DNA of 64,000 nucleotides from Brevibacterium antiquum. Lineage in GTDB: Bacteria > Actinomycetota > Actinomycetes > Actinomycetales > Brevibacteriaceae. The DNA is taken from the NCBI RefSeq assembly GCF_016107655.1, contig NZ_JABASX010000006.1, positions 273,354 to 337,353 of the forward strand, given 5' to 3'. This document shows positions 8,864 through 19,458 of the stretch, piece after piece (the stretch's first letter is position 1; every line of letters starts with the position of its first letter). The notes beneath the pieces are model-generated. The model had not been told where the DNA came from, ran no database searches, and was given only the letters and a program-made list of their open reading frames with translations. Made by a program: the position numbers and the translations under genes.

Positions 8864-9724
8864 TCACCGCAGGACGACGGTGCGCTTCCCGGAGAGGAAC
8901 ACGCGGCCGTCGCAGTGCCACTTCACGGCATTGGACAGAGCCTTGCACTCGGCGTCACGGCCAGCGGCGACGAGGTCCTTGGGACCGAAGGAGTGGTCGA
9001 CGTCGACGACCTGCTGGGCGATGATCGGGCCCTCGTCGAGTTCGCTGTCGACGAAGTGTGCGGTCGCCCCGACGGTCTTGACTCCCCGCTCCCATGCCTG
9101 GTGGTAGGGCTTGGCGCCCTTGAACGAGGGCAGGAAGGAGTGGTGGATGTTGATGGCCTTGCCCGTCAGTTCGCGCGCCAGGTCATCGGAGAGGACCTGC
9201 ATGTAGCGGGCGAGGACGACGAGGTCGATCTCGAAGCGGTCGACGAGTTCGAGCAGCTTCGCCTCTGCCTCCGGCTTCGTCTCCTTGGTCACCGGGATGC
9301 GGAAGAACGGGATGTGGTGCCATTCGACGAGTTCACGGTGATCGGGGTGATTGGACACCACGGCCGCGATCTCGATGGGCAGCTCACCGATCTGGGACCG
9401 GAACAGCAGGTCATTGAGGCAGTGCTCGAACTTCGAGACCATGATGAGGACCCGACGCTTCTCCCCTTGCGGCCACAGCTTCCACGTCGCCTCGAACTCG
9501 GAGCCGATGTTTTCGAAGTCCGTGCGCAGAGCATCGATCGAGGCACTCGACTCGTCCTGGAGACTGAAGTCGATCCTGAGGAACAGGCGCTCGGCGAACT
9601 GGTCGTCGAACTGCTTGAGCTCCTTGATGTCACCGCCGTGAGTGAGGAGCGCTCCGGTGACGGAATGAAGAATTCCCGGCCGTTCGTCGCATTCCAGGGT
9701 GAAGACGTAATCCTGCATATCCAC
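8864..9724 (-). CDS. purU: Formyltetrahydrofolate deformylase
   Basis: A 286-residue cytosolic enzyme that hydrolyses 10-formyl-THF to formate and THF. It has an N-terminal ACT domain (about residues 5-75) and a formyltransferase fold with the catalytic NIHHSFLPSFKGAKPY motif and the ATAHFVDSELDEGPII motif holding the catalytic aspartate. It is the last gene of a run glyA-soxB-soxD-soxA-soxG-purU on the minus strand, 114 nt after soxG. There it would recycle THF loaded with one-carbon units by sarcosine oxidase. Length is typical. Confidence 0.95.
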   Translation of the reverse strand: MDMQDYVFTLECDERPGILHSVTGALLTHGGDIKELKQFDDQFAERLFLRIDFSLQDESSASIDALRTDFENIGSEFEATWKLWPQGEKRRVLIMVSKFEHCLNDLLFRSQIGELPIEIAAVVSNHPDHRELVEWHHIPFFRIPVTKETKPEAEAKLLELVDRFEIDLVVLARYMQVLSDDLARELTGKAINIHHSFLPSFKGAKPYHQAWERGVKTVGATAHFVDSELDEGPIIAQQVVDVDHSFGPKDLVAAGRDAECKALSNAVKWHCDGRVFLSGKRTVVLR

Positions 9725-9838
9725 TGCTTCCTTGCTCGATGGGTGTACTCAATCATTGGGTGCGAGGCTCACGTCGGTCAACTTCGAACTCTCCGGTCGC
9801 GCCCGAGGCGCCCACGCCGACCCCGCTCCCTCCCGGTG

Positions 9839-10498
9839 TCAGTCGGTGAGGAATTCCGCCATCCCGTCGAGCAGCCAACGGACCGCGAAGTCCGCGAAGC
9901 TGGCCCGCGGGTAGACCCGATATTCGAGCTCCGATGAGTGGTGCACGATGACCGGAACCGGACCCATCTGGGTCGAGATCGCTGTGTCGATGCCGAAGGC
10001 ACGCGGGTGCAGATCGGCGCGGACGCTCTTCTCAAGGACCTCTCTTGCCTTCGTCCCGGTCAGTTCGAGGATCGTGCGGTTGGACGAGAGATCCACGGCC
10101 TGTCCCGGCAGACCTTCGAGGGCCGCCTCGGCGACGAGGGTCTCCCCGGGCCGCTGCTGTCGGGAGACGTCGACGGTGAGGAATTCATCGGGGCTCAGCC
10201 ACAGCGTGTGCAGGCTCGCGGCGTCGCCGGTGACCTCGCCCACCTGCTGCGGCAAGGTGATTCCGAGCGCAGATTCGAGCGCCTCCGCCGAGGCGGTTCC
10301 CGGGGTGGCGCGCAATCCGAGCTGGACAGCGAAGCACCGTTCCCGCAGGCCGACGGCCTGTCCGCCGGTGGCAGTGGCGGTGGCCATGTCCTCGGCGAGG
10401 TGGGCTGCCGGTGAGACGCGGAGTGCATCAAGCACCTCGGCGGGAGTGTCGAAGTTCTGCTGCTGAGTGGTCTGTGTGCTCTGGGTGGTGTCAGCCAT
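9839..10498 (-). CDS. soxG: Sarcosine oxidase, gamma subunit
   Basis: A 219-residue protein of the heterotetrameric sarcosine oxidase gamma family, related to the GcvT fold, with the typical C-terminal run ([20 protein letters not shown]). It is a structural subunit of the alpha-beta-gamma-delta complex that oxidatively demethylates sarcosine to glycine. The start overlaps the soxA stop by 8 nt, indicating coupled translation. The first 20 residues are Thr/Gln-rich and poorly conserved. Confidence 0.9.
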   Translation of the reverse strand: MADTTQSTQTTQQQNFDTPAEVLDALRVSPAAHLAEDMATATATGGQAVGLRERCFAVQLGLRATPGTASAEALESALGITLPQQVGEVTGDAASLHTLWLSPDEFLTVDVSRQQRPGETLVAEAALEGLPGQAVDLSSNRTILELTGTKAREVLEKSVRADLHPRAFGIDTAISTQMGPVPVIVHHSSELEYRVYPRASFADFAVRWLLDGMAEFLTD

Positions 10499-13460
10499 CG
10501 CGGCGGTTCCCTTCTGGATCGTAGAAGACGGGTGAGGTGATCTCGACGTCGACGAGTTCGCCGCCGACCGGAGACTGTGCGATCTCGCCCATCCGGTTCC
10601 GGCCGTTCTCGACGAGCGCGAGGCCGAAGGGTCGGTCCATGCTCGGGGAGATGTAGGAGGAGGTGACGTGCCCGATCATCGGGACCGGTCCTGCCTCGGG
10701 AGTCACCGGGGTGCCGGAGGTGATGAGCTGCGCGCCCTCGGCCAGGCGGGTCGTGCCGTCGACCGGGAGCACGCCGACGAGGTGCTTGCGGTCCTCGCGG
10801 GATGTATCGACCCGTGAGTAGGAGCGTTTGCCGATGAAGTCCTTGAGCTTCGAGACGATCCAGTCCATGCCCGCGTCCTGCGGGGTGACGGTCCCGTCGG
10901 TGTCCTGGCCGACGATGATGAAGCCCTTCTCCGCGCGGAGAACGTGCATTGTCTCGGTTCCGTAGGGGGTGATGCCGAACTCGGCCCCCGCCTCGGCGAC
11001 GGCTTCCCAGACGGTGAGCCCGTAGAAGTTCTCGACGTTGATCTCGAAGGCGAGCTCCCCGGAGAACGAGATCCGACAGATGCGCGCCGGAATGCCGCTC
11101 GCCAGGGTCGTCTCCCTGAATCCCATGAACTCGAAGGCCTCATTGGACACGTCCAGGTGCGGGGCGAGCTTCGCAATGACCTCACGGGACTTGGGTCCGG
11201 CGACCGCGACGGTCGACCATTCTTCCGTCACCGAGGTGAAGACGACGTCGAGGTGCGGCCATTCGGTCTGGTGCCATTCCTCGAGCCATTCGAGGACGGT
11301 GGCAGCGCCGCCGGTGGTCGTGGTCATGTAGTAGCGGTCCTCGGCCACGCGCAGGGTGACGCCGTCGTCGAAGACCATCCCATCGGGTTTGCACATGAGA
11401 CCGTAGCGGCCCTTGCCGATCGCCAGCTTTTTGAACCCGTTGGTGTAGATCTGGCCCAGGAATTCGCCGGCGTCGGTGCCGCGGATCTCGATCTTTCCCA
11501 GGGTTGAGGCATCCTGGAAGCCGACCGATTCGCGCACAGCCTTGCATTCGCGCAGCACCGCCGCGTCCATGTCCTCCCCGTTCTGCGGGTAGAACCAGGG
11601 GCGCTTCCACTGGCCGACGTCTTCGAATTCAGCACCGTGGTCGACGTGCCAGGGGTGGATCGCAGTGATCCGGGCGGGGTCGAAGAGCACGCCCTTGCGC
11701 CGACCGGCCAGTGCCGCGAAGGGCACGGGGGCGAAGGGTGCGCGGAAGGTCGTGTGGCCGACCGAGCCCAGGTCGTCCTCGCCGAGCACCTTGGCGATCG
11801 CGCCGATGGCGTTGACCGCACTGGTCTTGCCCTGGTCATTGGCTGTCGAGATCGAGGTGTAGCGCTTGATGTGCTCGACCGAGCGCATGCCCGCGTTCAT
11901 CGCCCGCTGCACGTCAGCAACGGACTGGTCGCGCTGGAAGTCGATGAAGTGCGTGGTCAGCGCCGTGTGGTCGTCGTTCGCCGAGGTGACCAGCCACAGC
12001 GGTCGGGTCTCGGCAGGGGGCACCGACGCTGCCGTCGGAACACTGAGCACGGCTAAGAATCCTGTGCGTTCAGCGGCCGCATTGCCAGCTTCGGCACCCT
12101 GCTCGAGCGCTGCTGCCAGCGAGTAGTCACCATTGATCGCGCCGGCTGTGAACTGATCGCGCACGGGCCTCGTCGGGACGAAGGCGGCGATGTCGCTCCG
12201 CCACTCGATCGGCCCCTTGCGTTGCCCGTGCAGGTGGATGACGGGAGAGAATCCGCCCGCCACGGCCAGCAGATCCACGTCGATGACCTCGGAGTCGCCG
12301 GTGGCCACACCGTCCTCGTCGAGGCCCGAGACCGTGATCGCACTGATGCGTCCGGCAGGCCCTTCCCCTGCGGCGTCGCTGACCGCGGAACCGAGGATGA
12401 GCCGGGTTCCGGTTTCCCGGGCAACGTATTCCGCCATCGCCGAGGCGGTGGTCCGGGAATCGATGATCGAGGGCACCTCGATGCCTGCCGTGTGAAGATC
12501 GGCGAGCAGTTCGTAGGCCGAGTCGTTCGTCGCAGCGATCGCGACGGACTGTCCTGCGGCGACGCCGTAGCGATTGAGGTAGGTGCGCACGGCAGAGGCG
12601 AGCATAATGCCCGGACGGTCGTTGTTGGCGAAGACGATCGGGCGTTCATGGGCTCCGGTGGCCAGCACGACCTGTTGGGCCCGGATGTGCCAGACCCGCT
12701 GGCGGGTGCCCGGGCGGGAAGGACCGCCGCTGGCTGCGGACGCACCGTTGGCATTGTCGCTGCCCCGAGCACCCGCTCCCCCGTTTTCAACGAGCTCAAG
12801 AGTGCGGTCTTCGAGGGCGACGAAGTAGTTCGAGTCGTAGCTGCCGAAGACGGTCGTGTTCGTTCGGTAGGTCAGTTCCTCCGCCTCGGCGAACGAGGCG
12901 ACGGTGGACTCGATCCACTCGGCGGCGGGCATGCCGTCGACGCTGACTGCCGAATTCGACAGCAGCGACCCACCGGGAGCGGACCTGTCGTCGAGCAGCA
13001 AGGTCCGGGCTCCCGACTTTCCAGCCTCACGTGCCGCGGCGAGTCCGGCGGGACCCGCGCCGATGACCAGCACATCGGTGTGGACGTGCTTGTGTTCGTA
13101 GACCAGTTCGTCCTGGCCGGGATCGAGGATGCCGAGACCGGAGAGATAGTCGGCTTCGAGTCCTTCGGTGATCGGCACGCGGGTGGCGGGCAGCATGGAT
13201 TCGCTGACGTCGCCGGGGATCCGTCCTTTTACGCGGACGAGTGCGTTGGACTCTTCGATTCCGGCACTCAGGATGCCACGGGCCCGGCCCAGGTAGGTCG
13301 AGTTGCCGCACTCGATTCGTCCGGCGGCGATGAGCGCGCTGGCGATCGTGTCACCGGCGAAGCCGGAGTACGGCTGGCCGTCGACGCTGAAGGCGATGGG
13401 GCGCGATCGGTCGATGCCGGTCGCGTTCTCGAGGCGGGAATTCGTATCTGCGGAGGTCAT
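10491..13460 (-). CDS. soxA: Sarcosine oxidase, alpha subunit
   Basis: A 989-residue subunit. From the N-terminus: a ferredoxin-like 2Fe-2S fold lacking the cluster cysteines (about 20-90), a Rossmann NAD-binding domain ([18 protein letters not shown], near residue 130), a second dinucleotide segment ([17 protein letters not shown]), and a C-terminal GcvT-like aminomethyltransferase domain (about 610-980). The last transfers the methylene group to THF. Length matches the family. The gene overlaps soxD by 4 nt and soxG by 8 nt. A Gly/Ala/Ser-rich insert (residues about 225-250) is a small local oddity. Confidence 0.95.
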   Translation of the reverse strand: MTSADTNSRLENATGIDRSRPIAFSVDGQPYSGFAGDTIASALIAAGRIECGNSTYLGRARGILSAGIEESNALVRVKGRIPGDVSESMLPATRVPITEGLEADYLSGLGILDPGQDELVYEHKHVHTDVLVIGAGPAGLAAAREAGKSGARTLLLDDRSAPGGSLLSNSAVSVDGMPAAEWIESTVASFAEAEELTYRTNTTVFGSYDSNYFVALEDRTLELVENGGAGARGSDNANGASAASGGPSRPGTRQRVWHIRAQQVVLATGAHERPIVFANNDRPGIMLASAVRTYLNRYGVAAGQSVAIAATNDSAYELLADLHTAGIEVPSIIDSRTTASAMAEYVARETGTRLILGSAVSDAAGEGPAGRISAITVSGLDEDGVATGDSEVIDVDLLAVAGGFSPVIHLHGQRKGPIEWRSDIAAFVPTRPVRDQFTAGAINGDYSLAAALEQGAEAGNAAAERTGFLAVLSVPTAASVPPAETRPLWLVTSANDDHTALTTHFIDFQRDQSVADVQRAMNAGMRSVEHIKRYTSISTANDQGKTSAVNAIGAIAKVLGEDDLGSVGHTTFRAPFAPVPFAALAGRRKGVLFDPARITAIHPWHVDHGAEFEDVGQWKRPWFYPQNGEDMDAAVLRECKAVRESVGFQDASTLGKIEIRGTDAGEFLGQIYTNGFKKLAIGKGRYGLMCKPDGMVFDDGVTLRVAEDRYYMTTTTGGAATVLEWLEEWHQTEWPHLDVVFTSVTEEWSTVAVAGPKSREVIAKLAPHLDVSNEAFEFMGFRETTLASGIPARICRISFSGELAFEINVENFYGLTVWEAVAEAGAEFGITPYGTETMHVLRAEKGFIIVGQDTDGTVTPQDAGMDWIVSKLKDFIGKRSYSRVDTSREDRKHLVGVLPVDGTTRLAEGAQLITSGTPVTPEAGPVPMIGHVTSSYISPSMDRPFGLALVENGRNRMGEIAQSPVGGELVDVEITSPVFYDPEGNRRDG

Positions 13461-13819
13461 CGTGCACCCTCACCTTCTGCTGGAGTCGGATCCGCTTCGA
13501 CTAGTGTCAGTTCCGCGGTCACCGGCTCCTTCGTCGCAGGGACCGCAGTCGTCGGACGGGCCGCGCCCATGGGGTAGATGGCTGTGAAGTCATAGGTCAC
13601 GGTGTCGCGGATGGCGTTGAACCATTTGCGGCACCCGAGGCTGTGACTCCACCGTTCGGCGTAGGCGCCGCGGTCGTTGTCGCGATAGAAGAGGAATTCG
13701 GCCCACTCTGTGTCGCTGAGCGCGTGGGGGTCGGCCGGGTAGGCGACGTGTGCCTGGCCGCCGTAGTGGAATTCGGTTTCGTCGCGTGGTCCGCAGTGCG
13801 GGCAGCTGATGAGGAGCAT
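13457..13819 (-). CDS. soxD: Sarcosine oxidase, delta subunit
   Basis: A 120-residue protein beginning [17 protein letters not shown], with the CxxC zinc site and later the conserved [16 protein letters not shown] segment that marks SoxD. It binds zinc and stabilises the complex. The tail (about residues 90-120) is variable and acidic/Thr-rich. It lies 26 nt after soxB and overlaps soxA by 4 nt. Confidence 0.95.
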   Translation of the reverse strand: MLLISCPHCGPRDETEFHYGGQAHVAYPADPHALSDTEWAEFLFYRDNDRGAYAERWSHSLGCRKWFNAIRDTVTYDFTAIYPMGAARPTTAVPATKEPVTAELTLVEADPTPAEGEGAR

Positions 13820-13845
13820 GACTGGTCCTTCCTTGTCGGGTTCGC

Positions 13846-15063
13846 TCAGTGCGCCACGGCTGCGGCGCCGTGCTCGTCGATGAGGTGGCCGGTTTCGAAC
13901 CGGTCGAGGGCGTAGGGGGCGTTGAGCGGGTGGGGTTCGTCATTGGCGATCGTGTGCGCAAAGGTCAGTCCGGCGGCGGGTGTGCCTTTGAAGCCGCCGG
14001 TGCCCCAGCCGCAGTTGGCGTAGAGGCCCTGGACTTCGGTCTTCGACACGATGGGCGAGGCGTCGAGGGTGACGTCGACGATGCCGCCCCAGGTGCGCAG
14101 CACGTGGGCCCGGGCGAAGATCGGGAAGAGTTCGACAGCGGCGGCCAGCTGTTCCTCGATGACGTGGAAGCCGCCTCGTTGGCCATAGCCGTTGTAGGAG
14201 TCAACCCCGGCACCCATGACGAGTTCGCCCTTGTGTGCCTGGGAGACGTAGACGTGGACATGGTTGGACATGACCACGGTCGGGTGCACGGGTTCGAAGA
14301 GTTCGGACACGAGCGCCTGCAGCGGGTGGGACTGGATCGGCAGGCGGATGCCGGCCATGTCGGCCAGCACCGAGGAATCTCCGGCCACACACATGGCAAC
14401 CTTCTCGGTGGTGATGTGGCCGCGGGTGGTCTCGACGCCGACGACCTTGTCGCCGATGCGCTCGATCCCGATGACCTCGCAGTTCTGGATGATATCGACG
14501 CCCATCTCATCGCACTTGCGGGCGAATGCCCAGGCAACGTGATCATGCTTGGCGATGCCGGCGCGCGGCTGATAGGTCGCGCCCATCACCGGGTAGCGCA
14601 GGTCGTCGCCGATGTTGATGATCGGGCAGACTTCCTTGACCTGCTTGGGGTCGAGCCACTCGGCGTCGACTCCGTTGAGTGCGTTCGCATTCACCCGTCG
14701 CTGAGACTCACGCACGTCCTGCAGTGTATGGGCGAGGTTGAGCACGCCGCGCTGGGAGAAGAGGAAGTCGTAGTCGAGTTCCTCGGGCAGCTGTTCCCAG
14801 AGCTTGAGCGACTTCTCGTACATGGCTGCGGACTCGTCCCACAGGTAGTTCGAGCGGATGATGGTCGTGTTGCGGGCCATGTTGCCGCCGGCCAGCCAAC
14901 CGCGTTCGAGGATCGCGATGTTGGTCATGCCGTGATTCTTCGCCAGGTAGTACGCAGTGGCCAGACCGTGCCCGCCGCCGCCGATGATGACGGCCTCGTA
15001 GGACTTCTTCGGTTCCGGGTTGCGCCACAGGAAGTCGGGGTGTTCGGGGAGTTGGTCAGCCAT
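13846..15063 (-). CDS. soxB: Sarcosine oxidase, beta subunit
   Basis: A 405-residue flavoprotein of the DAO family that carries the sarcosine-oxidising site and binds FAD and covalent FMN. The Rossmann motif [20 protein letters not shown] begins near residue 25, and the [19 protein letters not shown] stretch is characteristic of the heterotetrameric beta subunit. The C-terminal [13 protein letters not shown] flavin segment is intact. Its ATG overlaps the glyA stop by 1 nt. Together with SoxA/D/G it converts sarcosine, O2 and THF to glycine, 5,10-methylene-THF and H2O2. Confidence 0.96.
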   Translation of the reverse strand: MADQLPEHPDFLWRNPEPKKSYEAVIIGGGGHGLATAYYLAKNHGMTNIAILERGWLAGGNMARNTTIIRSNYLWDESAAMYEKSLKLWEQLPEELDYDFLFSQRGVLNLAHTLQDVRESQRRVNANALNGVDAEWLDPKQVKEVCPIINIGDDLRYPVMGATYQPRAGIAKHDHVAWAFARKCDEMGVDIIQNCEVIGIERIGDKVVGVETTRGHITTEKVAMCVAGDSSVLADMAGIRLPIQSHPLQALVSELFEPVHPTVVMSNHVHVYVSQAHKGELVMGAGVDSYNGYGQRGGFHVIEEQLAAAVELFPIFARAHVLRTWGGIVDVTLDASPIVSKTEVQGLYANCGWGTGGFKGTPAAGLTFAHTIANDEPHPLNAPYALDRFETGHLIDEHGAAAVAH

Positions 15064-16466
15064 CAGCGTGCTCCGATTTCGTTCATGGTGGGGTAGAGCG
15101 GGTGGGCGGTCGCCAGAGCCGACACACGGTCGCTGAGCTCGGCGATGACCTGCGGTTCGGCACCGGCCTCGGCAGCGCCGGCCTTGAGCACCTCGGCGAT
15201 GATGCCGGCCACCTCGGCGAAGGCAGCGGAACCGAACCCGCGGCTGGCCAGGGCCGGGGTGCCGATCCGCAGGCCGGAGGTGACCATCGGCGGGCGCGGA
15301 TCGTTCGGCACGGCATTGCGGTTGACGGTGATGCCGATCGAAGCGAGCAGGTCTTCGGCCTGTCCACCGTCGAGGACGGAGTTGCGCAGGTCGACGAGGA
15401 CGAGGTGGACGTCGGTGCCGCCGGTGAGGACGGTGATCCCGAGGTCGGCGACATCGGATTCGCCGAGGCGTCGAGCGAGTTCGTACGAGCCGGACAGTGT
15501 CCGCGCCTGCTTCTCGACGAAGGTCTCAGTGGCGGCGAGACCGAAGGCCACGGCCTTGCCTGCGATGACGTGCTCAAGCGGCCCACCCTGCTGACCGGGG
15601 AAGACTGCGGAATTGACCTTCTTCGCGATGTCAGCGTCGTTGGTGAGGATGATCCCGCCGCGTGGACCGCCGAGGGTCTTGTGCGTCGTCGAGGTCACGA
15701 CGTGGGCGTGTGGGACCGGAGAGGGATGCAGCCCTGCCGCGACGAGCCCGGCGAAGTGAGCCATGTCGACCATGAGGTAGGCACCGACGGAATCGGCGAT
15801 ACGGCGGAATTCGGCGAAGTCGAGCTGGCGGGAGTAGGCCGACCAGCCGGCGACGATGAGTTTGGGCTGGTGCTCCTGGGCGAGGCGATCGACCTCGGCC
15901 ATATCGATGCAGTTGGTGTCCTCGCGCACACCGTAGGCGGCGATGTTGTAGAGACGACCGGAGAAGTTGATCTTCATGCCGTGGGTGAGATGCCCGCCGG
16001 CGGCGAGGTCGAGACCGAGCACGGTGTCGCCTGGCCGGACGAGTGCGTGCATGACAGAGGCGTTGGCCTGAGCACCGGAGTGGGGCTGGACGTTGGCGTA
16101 CTCGGCGCCGAAGAGGGCCTTGACGCGGGAGATGGCGATGCGTTCGATCTCGTCGACGTGTTCGCAGCCGCCGTAGTAGCGGCGTCCGGGGTAGCCCTCG
16201 GCGTACTTGTTGGTCAGCACCGATCCCTGCGCGGCCATGACGGCGGAGGCGGTGTGGTTCTCCGAGGCGATCATCTCGAGTCCCTCGCGCTGACGAGCAA
16301 GCTCCGCATCGATGAAGCCCGCGATCTGCGGATCAAGCTCGGCGAGGGAGGTGCTCAGCTCGACGGGATCTCTGCTGGCGAATTCTCCGCAGGCCCGGCT
16401 CGATGACGGGGATGTGGCCTGCGCCGACGTCGCAGTCTCGCAACGTTCCGCGAGTTGTTCTGTCAT
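15063..16466 (-). CDS. glyA: Serine hydroxymethyltransferase
   Basis: A 467-residue PLP enzyme that interconverts glycine plus methylene-THF and serine plus THF. The PLP lysine is in [13 protein letters not shown], and [19 protein letters not shown] is the usual N-terminal signature. ATG 16466 follows AAGGAG at 6-nt spacing, so the 6-codon longer frame is rejected. It is first in the glyA-soxBDAG-purU operon, so it is probably a catabolic copy that removes both sarcosine oxidase products. A GntR regulator is transcribed divergently. Confidence 0.95.
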   Translation of the reverse strand: MTEQLAERCETATSAQATSPSSSRACGEFASRDPVELSTSLAELDPQIAGFIDAELARQREGLEMIASENHTASAVMAAQGSVLTNKYAEGYPGRRYYGGCEHVDEIERIAISRVKALFGAEYANVQPHSGAQANASVMHALVRPGDTVLGLDLAAGGHLTHGMKINFSGRLYNIAAYGVREDTNCIDMAEVDRLAQEHQPKLIVAGWSAYSRQLDFAEFRRIADSVGAYLMVDMAHFAGLVAAGLHPSPVPHAHVVTSTTHKTLGGPRGGIILTNDADIAKKVNSAVFPGQQGGPLEHVIAGKAVAFGLAATETFVEKQARTLSGSYELARRLGESDVADLGITVLTGGTDVHLVLVDLRNSVLDGGQAEDLLASIGITVNRNAVPNDPRPPMVTSGLRIGTPALASRGFGSAAFAEVAGIIAEVLKAGAAEAGAEPQVIAELSDRVSALATAHPLYPTMNEIGAR

Positions 16467-16484
16467 GTGATCTCCTTCGACCAT

Positions 16485-16495
16485 TTGATCGTCAA
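16485..16495. promoter_or_regulatory. Operator candidate TTGATCGTCAA between glyA and gntR
   Basis: TTGA-N3-TCAA palindrome in the 106-nt divergent promoter of glyA-sox and the adjacent GntR regulator. On the minus strand a TATATT -10-like hexamer lies just upstream of it, so binding here could block the sox promoter. Short and therefore only suggestive. Confidence 0.35.
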
Positions 16496-16572
16496 CTAAT
16501 ATATCAGCTGCGTTCCTGTAGTCTATGACGAGAAAACACGAAAGTGCAATGGGTGATTTCAGGAGATTGATA

Positions 16573-17235
16573 ATGTCGTCGTCGGCTACCGTGAGCTCAC
16601 CGAAGGTTTCCCTGGCCGAACGCGCCTATGAGATTCTTCGGCACCGCCTCATCATGCTCGACATCGCCCCCGGTGACCCCATCAACGAGGCGGCCCTGAG
16701 CGCAGAGCTCGAGGTCGGACGAACCCCGATCAGGGAAGCGCTCAAGCGTCTGGAGAGCGACCATCTCGTCGTCTCCTACTCCCGACGCGGAACCTTCGCG
16801 AGCAATGTCGACCTCAAAGACCTGTCGACGATCTCCGAGATGCGAGAGGTCCTCGAACCCATCGCCGCCCGCAAAGCTGCCCTCAACCTCACCCCTGAGC
16901 GCCGCCGCGAATTCGAAGCGACAATCGCCGACCTGCGCGAGCTCAGCGCCGACGATGAACCGCGCGCCCTCATGGAGCGTGACCTCGAAGTCCATCGCCT
17001 CATCTACAGCTCGGTCGACAATCCCCACCTGATGGAGACGCTCGTGCGCCTGGACGACCTGGCCACCAGGATCTGGTGCCTTGTCATCCCGCGCATTCCA
17101 GACCTGATCGGCCACATCCGCGAGCACATCGACCTCCTCGAGGCGATTCTCGAGGGCAAGGAGTCGGCTGTCGAAGCCCACGCGGCCGAACACGTCCGCG
17201 AATTCGACAAGACACTGCGCTCCGCCCTGCGCTGA
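16573..17235 (+). CDS. GntR-family regulator, FCD subfamily, of the sarcosine operon
   Basis: A 220-residue protein with a GntR winged helix (about 10-75; [20 protein letters not shown]) and an FCD ligand-binding domain. Start ATG 16573 follows AGGAG at 7 nt; earlier in-frame starts lack a ribosome site. It is divergent from glyA-soxBDAG-purU and is the likely local regulator, sensing sarcosine, glycine or a related metabolite (inferred from position only). It converges with the IclR gene, leaving 9 nt between the stops. Confidence 0.88.
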   Translation: MSSSATVSSPKVSLAERAYEILRHRLIMLDIAPGDPINEAALSAELEVGRTPIREALKRLESDHLVVSYSRRGTFASNVDLKDLSTISEMREVLEPIAARKAALNLTPERRREFEATIADLRELSADDEPRALMERDLEVHRLIYSSVDNPHLMETLVRLDDLATRIWCLVIPRIPDLIGHIREHIDLLEAILEGKESAVEAHAAEHVREFDKTLRSALR

Positions 17236-17244
17236 GTTCTGAGG

Positions 17245-18048
17245 TCAGCGTCCCCCCAGACGCTGCGAGACCCGACGAGCAGTTTCCACACACCGCTCAC
17301 CAAGACTCGTAATCTGCTCCGCATCGGTGCGGAATTTGGGAGCGGCGATGAGAACGGCTGCAACGAGCGCTCCCCGATGGTCGTGGACACCTGCAGCGAT
17401 GCCGACCTCATTCGGTGACGTTTCAGCGTCGTTGAGCGCGTAGCCACGATCGCGATTGCTCTCCAGGAGGTCACGGTACTTGTCGAAACCGCCGGAGCTG
17501 GAGTCCAGCCCCTGGAGTGTGCCGCTGTCGACAAGGGCGTGGATCTCTTCGATTTCTTCGAAAGCAAGGAAGACCTGCACCGAAGCGCTGTGGGCGGTTT
17601 GGTACCGTGAACCCAGACTCGACGTGTGCTTGACCTGCTGGGGACTGGGAATCTGCTCGACGGTAATCGCTTCGGCCCCGTTCCACACCATGAGGGCACT
17701 GGTCTCCCCGGTATCGCGGGTCAGGTCCTGAAGCATCGGATAGGCCGCCCTTCTGACATCGAGATCGGCGAGCAAGGGCCCGGCGAGCGCGAGGATTCCG
17801 AGACCCAGTCGGTAGCGGCGGGACGATTCCTGCTCGACGATGCCCTGGGCCTCGAGTGCGGTGAGGATTCTGGACACGGTGCTCTTGTGCAGACCCACTC
17901 GCGGCGCGATCTCCGTGACGCCGAGCTCCTGCCGATCCGGGGAGAAGCAGCGGAGGATCGACACAGTGTTCTCGATGACGGAGGCACCGCGGTGGGAGGT
18001 GTCGGAAGACTGTCGAGGCATGGTGTCAGTGTATTCGTCCGCGGGCAC
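17245..18048 (-). CDS. IclR-family transcriptional regulator
   Basis: A 267-residue protein (GTG 18048) or 258 residues from ATG 18021; neither start has a clear ribosome site. It has an N-terminal winged helix (about 25-85; GLHKSTVSRILTALEAQGIV) and an IclR effector domain extending to the C-terminus. It is the last gene of a run MHS transporter - creatinase - IclR and probably controls those genes. A candidate site is the inverted repeat at 20847-20863. Confidence 0.87.
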   Translation of the reverse strand: MPADEYTDTMPRQSSDTSHRGASVIENTVSILRCFSPDRQELGVTEIAPRVGLHKSTVSRILTALEAQGIVEQESSRRYRLGLGILALAGPLLADLDVRRAAYPMLQDLTRDTGETSALMVWNGAEAITVEQIPSPQQVKHTSSLGSRYQTAHSASVQVFLAFEEIEEIHALVDSGTLQGLDSSSGGFDKYRDLLESNRDRGYALNDAETSPNEVGIAAGVHDHRGALVAAVLIAAPKFRTDAEQITSLGERCVETARRVSQRLGGR

Positions 18049-18127
18049 CGACTGACGATGCCCGCAGACGTTACCGGGATCAACCCGGTCCTTCCTGTTT
18101 CAGCTCCTGCGTGAGTGGTCGTACCGC

Positions 18128-19378
18128 TCAGGCGGGGATGATGTTGTGCTCGGGTCCGAAGGGGAACTTCGTGATGTCCTCTGATCCGGACTCGCCGACG
18201 ACGCAGATATCGTGCTCGCGGTAGCCGCCGGCTCCCGGCTGCCCCTCGAGGACGGTGATCATCGGCTCCATCGACACGACCATGCCCGGCTCGAGCACGG
18301 TGTCGATGTCCTCGCGCAGTTCGAGACCGGCTTCGCGGCCGTAGTAGTGGCTGAGTACACCGAAGGAGTGACCGTAGCCGAATGTGCGGTTCGGGAACAG
18401 CCCGTGCTCGACGTAGATCTCGTTGAGCTCGGCAGCGATGTCCTTGCACACCGCTCCCGGCTTGATCAGTTCGATCCCCCGCTTGTGCACCTCGACGTTG
18501 ACGTTCCACAAGGCGAGCGAGGCCTGGTCGGGCTCACCGTAGAACAGGGTGCGCTCGAGAGCGGTGTAGTAGCCCGAGGGCATCGGAAAGCAGTTAAGAC
18601 TGAGGATGTCGCCTTTGCGCACCTTCCGCGTCGTCGCCCAATTGTGCGCTCCGTCGGTGTTGATGCCCGACTGGAACCACACCCAGGTGTCGCGGATCTC
18701 CTGGTCAGGGAAGGTCTTTGCGATCTCGTGGACCATCGCCTCGGTGCCGATGAGGGCAACCTCGTACTCGCTGATGCCTTCAGTGATCGCAGCCTTGATC
18801 GCCTCTCCACCAAGGTCTCCGATCCGGGCGCTGTGCTTGATGACCTCGATCTCCTCGCCCGACTTGATCATGCGCTGACGCATCGCAGGCTGTGAGATAT
18901 CGACGAGGCTCGCGGATGGGAACGCCGCCTGAATTTTATTGCGATTCTCCAGCGGCAGATTGTCGTCCTCGACGCCGAGGCGCTTCGGAGTATCGATGCC
19001 GCGCTGGCGCAGGCCCTCCCGAATCGCATAGAGGTAGTTGTCGCGACGCCAATCCGTGTAGACGATGTTCTCGCCATAGCTCGTCCGCCAAGGCATGCCC
19101 GCGTCGATGTTGGCCGTAATCGTCACCGAGTCATCTGACGTGACGACCATCGCGTAGGAGCGACCGAAGTAGGTGAAGAGGAAGTCCGAATAGTACTTGA
19201 TGTTGTGATACGAGGTGAGCACGACGGCGTCGAGCTCCTTCTCGGCCATGATCGCCCGCAATCCGGTCAGCCGACGCTCCATTTCTGCGTCAGAGAACGT
19301 CAGCTTCGACTTGGAGCCGTTGTGGAGGACCTTGAGGCGCTCGAGATCGGCGACAGAGGCGGTGTTGGTGGTGGTCAT
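18128..19378 (-). CDS. Creatinase (creatine amidinohydrolase), M24-fold
   Basis: A 416-residue pita-bread-fold enzyme, close to the usual creatinase length of about 400-410. It has a creatinase N-terminal domain (about 30-165) and an M24 C-terminal domain with GYGHSFGVLSHYYGREAGLE and EPGMVVSMEPMITV. It would hydrolyse creatine to sarcosine and urea. ATG 19378 follows AGAAGGAGA. Adjacency to the complete sarcosine oxidase operon strongly favours creatinase over an Xaa-Pro dipeptidase, although the fold is shared. The same frame runs on upstream through the transporter gene; that part is not coding here. Confidence 0.88.
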   Translation of the reverse strand: MTTTNTASVADLERLKVLHNGSKSKLTFSDAEMERRLTGLRAIMAEKELDAVVLTSYHNIKYYSDFLFTYFGRSYAMVVTSDDSVTITANIDAGMPWRTSYGENIVYTDWRRDNYLYAIREGLRQRGIDTPKRLGVEDDNLPLENRNKIQAAFPSASLVDISQPAMRQRMIKSGEEIEVIKHSARIGDLGGEAIKAAITEGISEYEVALIGTEAMVHEIAKTFPDQEIRDTWVWFQSGINTDGAHNWATTRKVRKGDILSLNCFPMPSGYYTALERTLFYGEPDQASLALWNVNVEVHKRGIELIKPGAVCKDIAAELNEIYVEHGLFPNRTFGYGHSFGVLSHYYGREAGLELREDIDTVLEPGMVVSMEPMITVLEGQPGAGGYREHDICVVGESGSEDITKFPFGPEHNIIPA

Positions 19379-19458
19379 GAGATCTCCTTCTCGTGTGGGT
19401 GAACCGTGGGTGAGTCGGGGTGCGTTGCGGGTGAGTAGGGAGCGGTGCGTCTGCGCGT

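Noticed and set aside
12222..13577. 451-codon plus-strand frame opposite soxA
   Set aside because: Shadow of soxA; no recognisable domain, no ribosome site.
15102..16406. 434-codon plus-strand frame opposite glyA
   Set aside because: Shadow of a well-conserved gene on the other strand.
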